DNA of 64,000 nucleotides from Pseudaminobacter soli (ex Li et al. 2025) (GCF_003012705.1 NZ_PXYL01000001.1:124001-188000), one strand, 5' to 3'. Shown: positions 1 through 11,578, counted from the stretch's first letter. Numbers and translations: made by a program. The notes: generated from the sequence alone by a model not told the origin.

Positions 1-2
1 TC

Positions 3-767
3 AAGGACGGCAAGTTGTCCACTGACGCCACCAGCCTGTTCGAGGACTGGAAAGGCGACCGGCGCGAAAAGATCAGCCTTGCCGACCTGATGGCCATGTC
101 GTCGGGCCTCGAATTCAACGAGGACTACGGCGACGTCACCGACGTCACGCGCATGCTCTACCTACGGTCCGACATGGCGGATTTTGCCATCGACAAGCCG
201 CTCGTGGGCGAGATCGGCAAGGTGTGGAGCTATTCCAGCGGCACGGCGGTGATGTTGTCCCGCCTCTGGCAGAATGCCGTCGGCAACAAGGCGCTGGCGC
301 TTGGATGGCCGCGCAAGGGGCTGTTCGATCCGCTGGGCATGACCAGTGCAATTATGGAAACCGATGCGAGCGGCACTTTCGTCGGTTCGTCCTATCTCTA
401 CGCCACCGCGCATGACTGGGCGCGTTTCGGCCAGTTCCTGACTGACGACGGCGTCTGGAACGGCACACCTCTGCTGCCGGCCGGCTTCGTGTCGTGGATG
501 CGCGAGGCGGCGCCCGCCTCGAACGGCAAATATGGGCGCGGCCAGCTCTGGCTCGAAGGTCCGGACGGCGGCGACGAAGCAGACAACGCCAACGAAAAAG
601 GTCTCGACCTGCCGGCAGACACGTTCTGGCTGCTCGGGCATGACGGCCAGTCCATTGCCGTCATCCCGTCGCAGAAGCTCGTCGTGGTGCGGCTCGGCCT
701 GACGCCGGCCAAGCTCGGCTACAGGCCGCAGGCCATGGTGGCCGCGCTGGCCAAGGCGCTGGAGTAG
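3..767 (+). CDS. Serine hydrolase, beta-lactamase/esterase family (5' end cut off by the window)
   Basis: This is the C-terminal part of a class C beta-lactamase-like serine hydrolase. The reading frame is open from the first bases of the window, so the true start and the catalytic SxxK motif lie upstream. What remains shows the tyrosine motif (YSSG, at about residue 76 of the visible part) and an HDG motif (LGHDGQ) near the end, which takes the place of KTG in this family. The substrate is unknown; such proteins include esterases, peptidases and amide hydrolases. It ends 4 bases before the convergent btaB gene. The family call is solid, the function is not known. Confidence 0.8.
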   Translation, partial: KDGKLSTDATSLFEDWKGDRREKISLADLMAMSSGLEFNEDYGDVTDVTRMLYLRSDMADFAIDKPLVGEIGKVWSYSSGTAVMLSRLWQNAVGNKALALGWPRKGLFDPLGMTSAIMETDASGTFVGSSYLYATAHDWARFGQFLTDDGVWNGTPLLPAGFVSWMREAAPASNGKYGRGQLWLEGPDGGDEADNANEKGLDLPADTFWLLGHDGQSIAVIPSQKLVVVRLGLTPAKLGYRPQAMVAALAKALE

Positions 768-771
768 GGGG

Positions 772-1419
772 CTACGCCCCCACCACCGCCTTGACGGCAT
801 AGCCGCGATAAAGCGTCTCGAAGAATACGCTCGAGGCGCGCTTGCCGGCCTCGACTTCCAGTTCCTGGCGCAGCGTTGCGCGCGGTTCGACATGGAATTT
901 TGCCAGCCAGGCCCGCAGCATCGAGCGGAACCAGCGGGGCAGGCGCTCCTGCTGGCCGAAATCGACCACGTGCAGCGAGCCCTCGGGCTTCAGCACGGCC
1001 AGCGCCGCGCTGACGGTCTTTTCCCAGCCGGGGATCATAGACAGCGAGTAGGAGACAAACACCCGGTCGAATTTTTCGATGCCGAACAGCGCCTGCGCGT
1101 CGAAATCGCTGGCGTCGCCGCGCGCCAGCGTCACGCGGCCGGAAATGCCTTCGCGCGCAATTGCGGTCTTCGCGGTCTCCAGCATTTCGGCAGAAATATC
1201 CAGGCCATAGAAGTACGCATCCGGATAGCGCCGGGCGGCCAGCACGATGTTGCGCCCGGTGCCGCAACCCAGCTCCAGCACGCTGCCGCCGGCCGGCACG
1301 TTGAGCCCGTCGATCATGCGGTCGCGGCCCAGCAGATAATATTTGCGCGTCACATCGTAGATGTGGCGCTGATGCCGGTAGATGCTGTCCATCAGCCCGG
1401 AGTGATCCGTTCCGCTCAT
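772..1419 (-). CDS. btaB: BtaB: S-adenosylmethionine-dependent N-methyltransferase of betaine-lipid synthesis
   Basis: A 215-residue class I methyltransferase. Motif I (ELGCGTGRN) lies at about residues 50-58, preceded by the stretch YRHQRHIYDVTRKYYLLGRD, which I recognise from BtaB proteins. BtaB adds three methyl groups to the amino group of diacylglyceryl-homoserine, giving the phosphorus-free membrane lipid DGTS. It starts 10 bases after the btaA stop codon, so the two are almost certainly one transcript. The pairing with a DUF3419 protein is the main reason to choose BtaB over a generic methyltransferase. Regulation probably comes from the Pho box upstream of btaA. Confidence 0.88.
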   Translation of the reverse strand: MSGTDHSGLMDSIYRHQRHIYDVTRKYYLLGRDRMIDGLNVPAGGSVLELGCGTGRNIVLAARRYPDAYFYGLDISAEMLETAKTAIAREGISGRVTLARGDASDFDAQALFGIEKFDRVFVSYSLSMIPGWEKTVSAALAVLKPEGSLHVVDFGQQERLPRWFRSMLRAWLAKFHVEPRATLRQELEVEAGKRASSVFFETLYRGYAVKAVVGA

Positions 1420-1429
1420 GGAAAACCTC

Positions 1430-2671
1430 TCAGTTCTTCACGTAAAGATGGAAGCCGCCATAGATGGCGGAATGATCGCGGGCCGAGAACTCGCGCGATT
1501 TTTCCGCCTCGTACCGCCACTGGTCGAGCAAGGCGATCGACAGGCGGCCAGGCAACAGGCTCGGCTCGGCGGCGGTGCGGAAGATGACGCGCGCGCCGGG
1601 TGCGGCGGTGCGGCTTATTTCGGTCCACAGCGCGTTCAACTGCTCGTCGCTCATCCAGTCCTGCGCGTCGAGCAGGATGAAGCGGTCGACCGAGCCAGCC
1701 GGCTTGCCGGCAAGAAGCTCGGTGAAATTCGCGTGGTGCACGCTCACGCGGTCGAGATTGTCTCGGATCGTGGCGTAGTTTTCCGCCTCGAGATAGGCGG
1801 GCAGGGCGGCCTCGCCGGGCTCTGGATAACGGCGCGCCAGCGCCTGCCAGGCGAAGTAGTTGTCCTTCAGCGCAAAGTGGCAGGTCAGCTTTTCCAGTCG
1901 CGCCGAAAGCACGCTCGCCATGGTGCCGTCGCCCGAGGTGATCAGCTTGTCATATTGTGCCGGCGGAATGCCGAGACCGAACAGCGACGACTTGCGCGAG
2001 GTGGCCCAGCGTACCAGCTTGCGGCGGAAAATCGGCTCCAGCTGTTCCTTGAAAAAGCGGCGCTGCTCGGCAATCGTGGTGGCCGACATCATCTCCGAAA
2101 CATCCACGCCATAGAGGCGGGCCGTGCGGTGCCCGGCGGCGATGAACAGGCCGAGCAGACCCTTACGGTAGAAATTGTTGTCAAAGTCGGCGATGCGGCG
2201 CTTGCCGCGCCAGCTGCGCTTTTCCCAATAGGCGCGCGTCGTGCGGTCGAGATGCGGCGCGACGAAGCGGTCGTAGGCGGCGGAATTGTGCGGGTTGCCG
2301 GGGCTGCCGAAGAAGCGGAACAGGTCGGTCTGCGAGGGCAGGTGGGCAACTGCCGCGAGCTTCATGCGGTTCAGCGCGATATGGGCGGTGTTGAGGTCGA
2401 CAGCGTCGATATGTGCCGGCGACCGGGTCAGGTAGGCCAGGATGTTGCAGCCGCCCGATGCGATGGTGACGACGCGGTGGCCTTCGCCGAGTTCCATCGC
2501 CTCCATGTCGACTTCCGGGTCTTCCCAGATCTGCGGATAGACGAGGCCGGAGAACAGCAAGGTGAAGAGGCGTTCCGATACCCCTTCCTTGGAAAGCGCG
2601 CGGTTGCGGTAGACTGCTTTTCCAAGGCGCTTGTTGCGGGCGAAACCGATTTCCGAGGACAGGTCGGCCAT
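1430..2671 (-). CDS. btaA: BtaA: S-adenosylmethionine:diacylglycerol 3-amino-3-carboxypropyl transferase (DUF3419)
   Basis: A 413-residue DUF3419 protein. BtaA moves the aminocarboxypropyl group of SAM to diacylglycerol, the first step to DGTS. The N-terminus (MADLSSEIGFARNKRLGK) and the segment YPQIWEDPEVD followed by an SAM site (TIASGGCNILAYL, near residues 75-87) are typical. The frame is open further upstream to 3025, but that part overlaps the end of the neighbouring hydantoinase gene. The ATG at 2671 gives the normal family length and sits 50 bases from a Pho box, so I chose it. The first gene of the btaAB operon. Confidence 0.9.
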   Translation of the reverse strand: MADLSSEIGFARNKRLGKAVYRNRALSKEGVSERLFTLLFSGLVYPQIWEDPEVDMEAMELGEGHRVVTIASGGCNILAYLTRSPAHIDAVDLNTAHIALNRMKLAAVAHLPSQTDLFRFFGSPGNPHNSAAYDRFVAPHLDRTTRAYWEKRSWRGKRRIADFDNNFYRKGLLGLFIAAGHRTARLYGVDVSEMMSATTIAEQRRFFKEQLEPIFRRKLVRWATSRKSSLFGLGIPPAQYDKLITSGDGTMASVLSARLEKLTCHFALKDNYFAWQALARRYPEPGEAALPAYLEAENYATIRDNLDRVSVHHANFTELLAGKPAGSVDRFILLDAQDWMSDEQLNALWTEISRTAAPGARVIFRTAAEPSLLPGRLSIALLDQWRYEAEKSREFSARDHSAIYGGFHLYVKN

Positions 2672-2720
2672 GGCAAGGAGATTCCCCGTTTGCGTTGGAG
2701 CAAGCGGGTAACGCAGCGGC

Positions 2721-2738
2721 ATGACAGGCCGGTGACAG
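2721..2738 (-). promoter_or_regulatory. Pho box (PhoB binding site) upstream of btaAB
   Basis: On the minus strand the sequence reads CTGTCAC, then CGGC, then CTGTCAT: two 7-base half sites 11 bases apart, the standard layout of a PhoB site. It ends 50 bases before the btaA start codon, in the only gap between btaA and the upstream gene. PhoB activates genes when phosphate is limiting, and betaine lipids replace phospholipids in that state, so site and operon fit each other. A clear -10 hexamer is not obvious; a weak candidate (TTACCC) lies about 10 bases downstream of the second half site. Confidence 0.8.
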
Positions 2739-2772
2739 TTTGGTGGCGAAGCACAATCGCTCGCCGGACGCC

Positions 2773-6408
<3,636 letters not shown>

Positions 6409-6631
6409 CATTCCCTCGGGTCGGTTGGTCCTGGGGTTATTGCAGCGATGTCGCCGGAACATCAATGCTCGATGCGAAAGTCATGATCTTACCTCCGCAC
6501 GGCTCGGCAAAAAGCTGTCCTGACGAAATGTTTCCTTGTGTCAGCGTAAGTGACGCAACCGTTTCCCGCCTTTCCCGTTCTTGCGATGACTTGCCCGGTT
6601 CGCCGGGCACTGGCTGTGAAGGAGATTTGTA
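6409..6631. other. Divergent intergenic region with a UUCG-loop hairpin
   Basis: A 223-base gap between the divergent hydantoinase and lipoprotein genes, so it should hold both promoters; no convincing -35/-10 pair stands out. At 6593-6608 GCCCGG and CCGGGC flank a TTCG loop, a very stable RNA hairpin in the leader of the lipoprotein gene, 23 bases before its start codon and just upstream of its ribosome site (AAGGAG). Confidence 0.5.
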
Positions 6632-6835
6632 ATGAGGAAGGTTATTCTCGCGTCCGTTTCCGCTGTCGCTCTGTTCGGCATCGCCGCATGCAGCGAGAGC
6701 AGCGACAAGACGACGACGCAGAGCACCAAGCCGGCAACCACAGAAAAGTCGACGCCTCCGGCAGCCGCACCGAGCACCACAACGCCTCCAGCCGGCGGCC
6801 AGGAGCAGCCCAAGCCGGCAGCCCCGGCGCAGTGA
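6632..6835 (+). CDS. Small predicted lipoprotein, Pro/Thr/Ala-rich
   Basis: A 67-residue protein. The first 20 residues form a lipoprotein signal peptide ending in a lipobox (GIAAC), with Cys20 as the lipidated residue. The mature part has only about 48 residues, rich in Ser, Thr, Pro and Ala with scattered Lys, and looks disordered. A good ribosome site (AAGGAG) lies 8 bases upstream. A strong terminator follows, so this is a single-gene transcript. No known domain; it could be a surface tether or spacer, but I cannot assign a function. Confidence 0.75.
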   Translation: MRKVILASVSAVALFGIAACSESSDKTTTQSTKPATTEKSTPPAAAPSTTTPPAGGQEQPKPAAPAQ

Positions 6836-6894
6836 TTTAGTGCCAGTCGAGTACGTGTAATCTGAGTACGCGTGATCTGAGTAAAACCATGCCA

Positions 6895-6928
6895 CGGGAA
6901 AAGGCCGGTCGCGATCGGCCTTTTCCCG
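6895..6928 (+). terminator. Hairpin terminator after the small lipoprotein
   Basis: A perfect 13-bp stem (CGGGAAAAGGCCG and its complement) closes over an 8-base loop. The A tract before and T tract within the stem give the usual bidirectional terminator look, although no further T run follows. It lies 59 bases after the lipoprotein stop codon. Confidence 0.75.
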
Positions 6929-7001
6929 CGTGCCGTTAAAGCGCAAATCCTGCTAGCAATGGGCCTCGCATAAAGCCGGATTTCCCCTTAAAGAAGTGGC
7001 C

Positions 7002-7721
7002 ATGTCGATTTGGGATCGCATAGGCGACTTCGTCATCCGCATTTCCAATTCCGCTAAGGCCGGTGTTTCCGACCTCGTGGAAGCCTTGCGCACGGTGTTC
7101 GAAGGCGATGCCGAACTGCGGCGCCGCGTTGCCTTCTCGGTGGCGATGATCGCGCTTTCGGCCAAGATGGCCAAGGCTGACGGGGTCGTCACCCAGGACG
7201 AGATCCATGCCTTCCGCGAGATTTTTTCGGTCCCGCCGGAAGAAGCGCGCAACGTGGCGCGGCTCTATGACATCGCCAAGCAGGACGTCGCCGGTTTTGA
7301 AATCTATGCGGAGCGCATGGCCAGGCTCTGCGGCACCGGGCACAAGAATTGCGCGATGCTGGAGGACATTCTCGACGGCCTGTTCCACATCGCCAAGGCG
7401 GACGGCGTTCTGCATGAGCGCGAGAGCTACTTTCTCAAGCGCGTGTCCGAGATATTCGAGATCTCGGACGAGCATTACCAGACCATCCTCGCGCGGCACC
7501 TCGATCTTGGCGAAACCGATCCCTACCGTGTGCTCGGCATCGAGCGCGGTCGTCCCTTTGCCGACGTGCGCGCGCACTATCGCCGCCTTATCGCGCATCA
7601 TCATCCCGACCGCCTGATTGCGCGCGGCCTGCCGGAAGAGTTCGTCCGGATTGCCACGACGCGGGTTGCCGCGATCAACGCCGCCTATGAGCTGATCGAA
7701 AAGTCGGCGCGCGCGGCATGA
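7002..7721 (+). CDS. TerB-like and DnaJ (J domain) protein, DjlA type
   Basis: A 239-residue protein. Residues about 35-150 look like a TerB/tellurite-resistance helical domain (FSVAMIALSAKMAKADGVV, with the acidic KADG motif seen again as IAKADGVL). The C-terminus is a J domain with the HPD tripeptide (HHHPDR, near residue 203), so it should stimulate an Hsp70. DjlA proteins are membrane co-chaperones, but no clear transmembrane helix is visible here, so it may be cytosolic. ATG 7002 was chosen over GTG 6996 because the AAAGAAG sequence then has a usable distance. It overlaps the amidase gene by 4 bases. Confidence 0.85.
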   Translation: MSIWDRIGDFVIRISNSAKAGVSDLVEALRTVFEGDAELRRRVAFSVAMIALSAKMAKADGVVTQDEIHAFREIFSVPPEEARNVARLYDIAKQDVAGFEIYAERMARLCGTGHKNCAMLEDILDGLFHIAKADGVLHERESYFLKRVSEIFEISDEHYQTILARHLDLGETDPYRVLGIERGRPFADVRAHYRRLIAHHHPDRLIARGLPEEFVRIATTRVAAINAAYELIEKSARAA

Positions 7722-8482
7722 GCGGCTTCTCGCCTGACTTTGCCGGTGCTGAGGTTCGCGTCTCCCCGAATTTCACGCAGCGCCGGGGCACCGATAGGCC
7801 CGACATGGTTATCCTTCATTACACGGGTATGCCGACGGGCGCGGAGGCAGAGGCCTGGCTGTGCGATCCCGCCAGCGAGGTCTCGTCGCATTATCTCGTC
7901 CACGAGGACGGACGCGTCGTGCAGATGGTGCGCGAGAGCGACCGCGCCTGGCATGCAGGCAAGAGCTCCTGGCGCGGCATTACCGACGTGAATTCGTGGT
8001 CGGTGGGCATCGAAATCGTCAATCCGGGGCACACGCTGGGCTATACGGCCTTCCCGAAGTGCCAGATTGAGGCCGTAATTGCGCTCTGCGGTAACATAAT
8101 CGTGCGTCACGGCATCGTTCCGGAAAGAATTTTAGCACATTCTGATGTGGCACCCGGTCGCAAAGTTGACCCCGGCGAAAAGTTCCCTTGGCGAGCTTTG
8201 GCGCGGGGCGGCGTTGGCCATTTCGTCGAGCCGGCGCACGTGAAAAACGGGCCGGTATTGCGGCCAGGCGACAACGGCGCCGAAGTCGAGAAACTTCAGT
8301 CGATGCTTTCGCTCTATGGCTATGGCGTTGAAATAACGGGAAGTTTCGATCGCGAGACGGAAATCGTCGTCGCTGCGTTCCAGCGCCATTTCCGTCCGCG
8401 CAAGGTGGACGGCGTTGCCGATCCCTCGACGATCGAGACGCTCCGTCGTCTCCTTTTGGCGCTTCGCCACAAGCCGGCCTAG
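7718..8482 (+). CDS. N-acetylmuramoyl-L-alanine amidase (Amidase_2) with peptidoglycan-binding domain
   Basis: A 254-residue zinc amidase that cuts the bond between MurNAc and the stem peptide. The Amidase_2 domain spans about residues 25-165, with metal ligand candidates in ILHYTG (His) and ILAHSDVAPGRKVDPG (His). A peptidoglycan-binding type 1 domain follows (GDNGAEVEKLQSMLSLYGY, about residues 185-245). No signal peptide is evident, as is common for AmpD-like enzymes that recycle wall fragments in the cytoplasm, although a binding domain argues for contact with intact wall. Its start overlaps the TerB-DnaJ gene (ATGA), so the two are translated together. Confidence 0.9.
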   Translation: MSGFSPDFAGAEVRVSPNFTQRRGTDRPDMVILHYTGMPTGAEAEAWLCDPASEVSSHYLVHEDGRVVQMVRESDRAWHAGKSSWRGITDVNSWSVGIEIVNPGHTLGYTAFPKCQIEAVIALCGNIIVRHGIVPERILAHSDVAPGRKVDPGEKFPWRALARGGVGHFVEPAHVKNGPVLRPGDNGAEVEKLQSMLSLYGYGVEITGSFDRETEIVVAAFQRHFRPRKVDGVADPSTIETLRRLLLALRHKPA

Positions 8483-8668
8483 GCGCGCCGGATCGCGGTA
8501 TCAAATTACATACTGTTACTTAATGTGATTTAAGTGGCCTTCATTGCCGCCCAATCGCTTGGCAAATCCCTCCCCGTGTGACGGCAAGCTATTCAATAGA
8601 TGGCTGGCTGTTGAGTAAGGGTAGCTGCATGAAGACCCTTCATGCGGCCAATAAAAGACAAGGTACAC
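8483..8668 (+). promoter_or_regulatory. Leader of the lytic transglycosylase gene with a stem-loop
   Basis: A 186-base gap. At 8627-8645 GCATGAAG and CTTCATGC pair around an ACC loop, and the stem can extend to 11 bp with one U-G pair (8624-8648). It ends 20 bases before the start codon, close enough to affect ribosome access. No T run follows, so it is not a normal terminator. Confidence 0.5.
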
Positions 8669-9427
8669 ATGAAACGAATGACCGCGATGGCGGCAGCCAT
8701 TGCTGCCGCGTTCACCAGCTTTGCCGCAAACGCGCAGCCCCTCGTGTCGAAGGACTCCGATTCAGCTGACAATGCTTCTGTCGTATCTGCGGTTGACGGA
8801 AACAACTCCCTGCCAGGCGTGTGGGGATCCAACAATTCGCTCGACCTTACCGCTGCCCATGGGATGAGGGCTAAGAAGGGCAAGGCCGCGCGTGTGAAGC
8901 ACTCGAAGCACAGCCGCCACCATGCCAGCCTCGGTGGCAAGCACCGCGTCAAGGTGGCCCTGAACACCCGCGGCGGTGGTCTCCCGGGCGTTGATCCCGT
9001 GCGCACCGGCTCGATCGCCCAGAACGCTGCTGCTGCCACGCCGCAGCTCGCCAAGGCGCAGTACAGCACGATCGTTTCCCGCTATGCCGCCGCCTATGGC
9101 GTTCCGGCGGAACTCGCTCATGCCGTTATCAAGGTGGAGAGCAACTACCGCGCCAATGCTCGCGGCGGTGCCGGTGAAATCGGCCTGATGCAGATCAAGC
9201 CCGCCACCGCCCGCATGATGGGCTACAGCGGCGGCGCCAGCGGCCTGTTCAACCCCGAGACCAACATCAAGTACGGCATGAAGTATCTGGCCCAGGCCCA
9301 CTCGCTCAGCGGTGGCACCACTTGCGGCACGATCCTGAAGTACAATGCCGGCCACGGCGCCAAGCGCATGAACCCGGTTTCGGCAGCTTACTGCAGCAAG
9401 GTCAAGCAGCAGCTCGCGATGAACTAA
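8669..9427 (+). CDS. Lytic transglycosylase, SLT family 1, secreted
   Basis: A 252-residue periplasmic murein lyase. Residues 1-23 are a signal peptide ending ANA-Q. A basic His/Lys-rich linker (about residues 70-100, KAARVKHSKHSRHH) is followed by the SLT domain at about 130-250: the catalytic glutamate is in VIKVESNYRA, followed by the GLMQIKP motif and the NPETNIKYGMKYL helix. These enzymes cut glycan strands to form 1,6-anhydro ends. The ATG at 8669 follows AAGGTACAC and starts exactly at the signal peptide. The basic linker may bind the wall or lipopolysaccharide. Confidence 0.9.
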   Translation: MKRMTAMAAAIAAAFTSFAANAQPLVSKDSDSADNASVVSAVDGNNSLPGVWGSNNSLDLTAAHGMRAKKGKAARVKHSKHSRHHASLGGKHRVKVALNTRGGGLPGVDPVRTGSIAQNAAAATPQLAKAQYSTIVSRYAAAYGVPAELAHAVIKVESNYRANARGGAGEIGLMQIKPATARMMGYSGGASGLFNPETNIKYGMKYLAQAHSLSGGTTCGTILKYNAGHGAKRMNPVSAAYCSKVKQQLAMN

Positions 9428-9480
9428 AGCGAGCTTGGGGGACAATTCTCATCAAGCTCGGTCCAGCCGGCAGTTTTCGT

Positions 9481-9510
9481 TTGCGTTTTGATGCGCGAAT
9501 GACTTTATAC
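9481..9510 (+). promoter_or_regulatory. Predicted promoter of the RNase P RNA gene
   Basis: TTGCGT at 9481-9486 and TTATAC at 9505-9510 are 18 bases apart. The -10 ends 5 bases before the apparent 5' end of the RNA, which fits a start point of about 9516. Confidence 0.5.
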
Positions 9511-9514
9511 GCAT

Positions 9515-9912
9515 GCCAGCTGGCCGGGCGGCCGCACCCGCAAGAGTCGAAAGACCGCGGGTGAGGAAAGTCCGGGCTCCATGGAAACACGGTGCCGGAT
9601 AACGTCCGGCGGGGGTGACCCCAGGGATAGTGCCACAGAAAGCAAACCGCCGCGGATTCCGCGGTAAGGGTGAAAGGGTGGGGTAAGAGCCCACCGCGCG
9701 ACTGGCGACAGGAGCGGCACGGTAAACCCCACCGGGAGCAAAACCGAATAGGGATGACATGAGGGGCGACCCTCAGGGCTGTTTCTGGCTTCGTCATCCG
9801 GGTAGGTTGCGTGAGGCGCATGGCAACATGCGCCCAAGATGAATGGCCGCCACGTTCTTGTGCCGCAAGGCACAAGGGCCATACAGAACCCGGCTTACAG
9901 GCCGGCTGGCAC
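9515..9912 (+). ncRNA. rnpB: RNase P RNA (bacterial class A)
   Basis: The catalytic RNA that trims the 5' leader of tRNA precursors. Recognised by the conserved core GAGGAAAGTCCGGGCTCC (9562-9579), the stretch AGGGATAGTGCCACAGAAA, the GGGTAAGAGCCCACCG segment, the ACAGGAGC segment and the 3' block CCCGGCTTACAGGCCGGCTGGC. The 5' end (GCCAGCTGGCC) pairs with the 3' end (GGCTGGC) to form helix P1. About 398 nt, the normal size. A run of eight T (9915-9922) follows directly. Confidence 0.95.
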
Positions 9913-9946
9913 ACCTTTTTTTCCCAAAATCCCGGCATATGCCGGG
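9913..9946 (+). terminator. T tract and palindrome after rnpB
   Basis: Eight T at 9915-9922 follow the closing P1 strand of RNase P RNA, so the end of the RNA itself can act as the terminator stem. Immediately downstream is a perfect 16-bp palindrome at 9931-9946 (CCCGGCAT and its complement ATGCCGGG), which may form a second barrier. Confidence 0.55.
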
Positions 9947-10030
9947 TGTTGCGGGTCGGGTTGAGCGGCGGTCATCCTGACGGATGCCCTTGATCCGCTC
10001 TATTTCATTGTTTAGCCGCATTTGTGCGAC

Positions 10031-10050
10031 GCCAAGCGATCCCGCTTGGC
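10031..10050 (-). terminator. Hairpin after the trans-sulfuration enzyme gene
   Basis: GCCAAGCG and CGCTTGGC form a perfect 8-bp stem around ATCC. It lies 11 bases beyond the stop codon of the minus-strand PLP enzyme. There is no T run, so termination is likely but unproven. Confidence 0.4.
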
Positions 10051-10061
10051 TGCAAAATGCT

Positions 10062-11177
10062 CTAGCCGCCGACCCGATCGAGCGACGCTTCTATCGCCGC
10101 CCAAAGTTTCTCAACCGGCTCGCAGCCTACCGCAATGCGCACGAAGCCCGGTGCCACGGCGTCGCCGCGCTTGTTGCGCCGCTCGGCGGATGTGTGGACG
10201 CTGCCGAAGGAAGTTGCGGCCTGCATCAGCGGGCAGCCATTGATGAAATCCTCCGCCTTGTCTGCCGTCGCCAGCACGAGGCTGACCAGGAAGCCGAAAC
10301 GCTCCATCTGGGCGCGCGCGAGATTGTGCGAGGGGTCGTCCTCTAGGCCCGGATACCGCACCATCTGAACCGCCGGATGCTGCTTCAGCCGCCGGGCGAT
10401 GGTTTCGGCCGACGAGCACATGCGATCGAAGCGCACCTCGAGCGTTTCGAGGCCACGATGCACGAGCCAGGCGTCGAATGGGCTCGGAATGCTGCCGGAC
10501 ATTGTCCGCCAGTCGTGCACGGCGGCCATGATTTCCTCGTCGCGGCTGGCGACGTGGCCGAACAGCGCGTCGGAATGGCCGTTGGGCGCCTTGGTGTCGG
10601 CGGCGACGACGATGTCGGCCCCGAGTTCCAGCGGGCGCTGGCCATAGGGCGTCATGGTGGTGTTGTCGACAACCACGATCGCGCCCGCCGCATGCGCAGC
10701 AGCCGCTACCGCCGCGATGTCACAGATATCGAGGTTAGGATTCGACGGGCTTTCGACGAAGACCAATTGGTAGCCTTCGAAGCCGCCATCCAAAAAGGTC
10801 GCGGTCGGCCGCGTGTCGATGCTTATGCCGAGCTTGGTGAGGAAGCGGTCCGCCAGAATGCGCGTGGTGTGATAGCCGTCCGCCGGCAGCAGGATGCGGT
10901 CGCCGGTTTTGAGCAGCGCGAACATCACCGCGGCAATCGCCGCCATGCCGGAAGGAAATGCCAGGCTCCTGGCGTCTTCGAGATGCGTCAGCATCTCCTC
11001 GACTGCATCCCAAGTCGGGTTCGAAAACCGCCCATATTGATGCACGCCAGTCGAATCGCCGGGCGTGTGGAAGGTCGCGGCCGAGACGAGGGGGAGGGGA
11101 ACGGGATCGCCGGGTTCGAGGGTCCTGCCGCGGAGGTGGACGAGCGAGGCGGCGCGCGACTTCATGGATTGGGTCAT
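10062..11177 (-). CDS. PLP-dependent trans-sulfuration enzyme (cystathionine gamma-lyase / gamma-synthase family)
   Basis: A 371-residue member of the Cys/Met metabolism PLP family. Visible landmarks are FSNPTWDAVEEML, the phosphate-binding SGMAAIAAV, the aspartate region IVVVDNTTMTP and the PLP lysine in ADTKAPNGHSD. Members break or make cystathionine or use O-acyl-homoserine with sulfide or cysteine; sequence alone does not tell which. I chose ATG 11177 (MTQSMKSRAA); another in-frame ATG lies at 11165, and neither has a strong ribosome site. It is divergent from mraZ, with a 401-base region between them. Confidence 0.85.
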   Translation of the reverse strand: MTQSMKSRAASLVHLRGRTLEPGDPVPLPLVSAATFHTPGDSTGVHQYGRFSNPTWDAVEEMLTHLEDARSLAFPSGMAAIAAVMFALLKTGDRILLPADGYHTTRILADRFLTKLGISIDTRPTATFLDGGFEGYQLVFVESPSNPNLDICDIAAVAAAAHAAGAIVVVDNTTMTPYGQRPLELGADIVVAADTKAPNGHSDALFGHVASRDEEIMAAVHDWRTMSGSIPSPFDAWLVHRGLETLEVRFDRMCSSAETIARRLKQHPAVQMVRYPGLEDDPSHNLARAQMERFGFLVSLVLATADKAEDFINGCPLMQAATSFGSVHTSAERRNKRGDAVAPGFVRIAVGCEPVEKLWAAIEASLDRVGG

Positions 11178-11578
11178 TGTTTGCTGGCTTTCGGCGATTT
11201 TTTGCGGACCGACGCAAGCTATTCCGGCAAGGCGCGCGGCACAAGGATGGGCACCTCGGGTAACCGCTTCTAAACGTTTCGTTAGTCTTAATGGAGGATA
11301 AAGACGGCAATGCCGCCAATGTTGCCGCAAGCGACGGATAGGCGGGAGTTGTGCAGCCTGTTCCCGTTGACGCCCATATTGGCCCATGTTATCCCACTCG
11401 GACAATCAAGACTTCGTTTCGGTCCTGGGTGAAGCGTCCCCCAAATGCGCAGCCAATCCGGCTGTGTGGGGCGGCATTTTTGCATTCGAAAACAAGGGAT
11501 TCGTGGCGAAGGCGCAGCCTTGTTGCCCAGCGACGGGCATGGCGGCTGGCGACGCGACGGAGGCGGCACAACCAAGCG
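11178..11578. other. Divergent control region between the PLP enzyme gene and mraZ
   Basis: A 401-base region without a gene. It holds the predicted mraZ promoter and MraZ repeats (11362-11396), a leader of roughly 175 bases before mraZ, and in that leader a 7-bp inverted repeat (AACAAGG at 11491, CCTTGTT at 11518). One GANTC site is present at about 11498. The promoter of the minus-strand gene must also lie here but is not clear. Confidence 0.5.
11362..11396 (+). promoter_or_regulatory. mraZ promoter overlapped by MraZ-binding repeats
   Basis: Three copies of NCCCA (TGGGN on the other strand) begin at 11372, 11382 and 11392, exactly 10 bases apart, with a fourth degenerate copy (TCCCG) at 11362. 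TGGGN repeats with 5-base spacers are the known binding site of MraZ. A candidate -35 (TTGACG, 11367-11372) and a weak -10 (TATCCC, 11390-11395) stand 17 bases apart, so the repeats fill the promoter spacer. MraZ made from the first gene could then repress its own operon. Confidence 0.75.

Noticed and set aside
6593-6608. Terminator in front of the small lipoprotein gene
   Set aside because: The UUCG-capped hairpin has no T run and lies only 23 bases before the start codon, so a leader structure is more likely.
11178-11300. SAM-II type riboswitch upstream of the trans-sulfuration enzyme gene
   Set aside because: Such switches often precede this kind of gene in alphaproteobacteria, but I found no matching pseudoknot elements on the minus strand.
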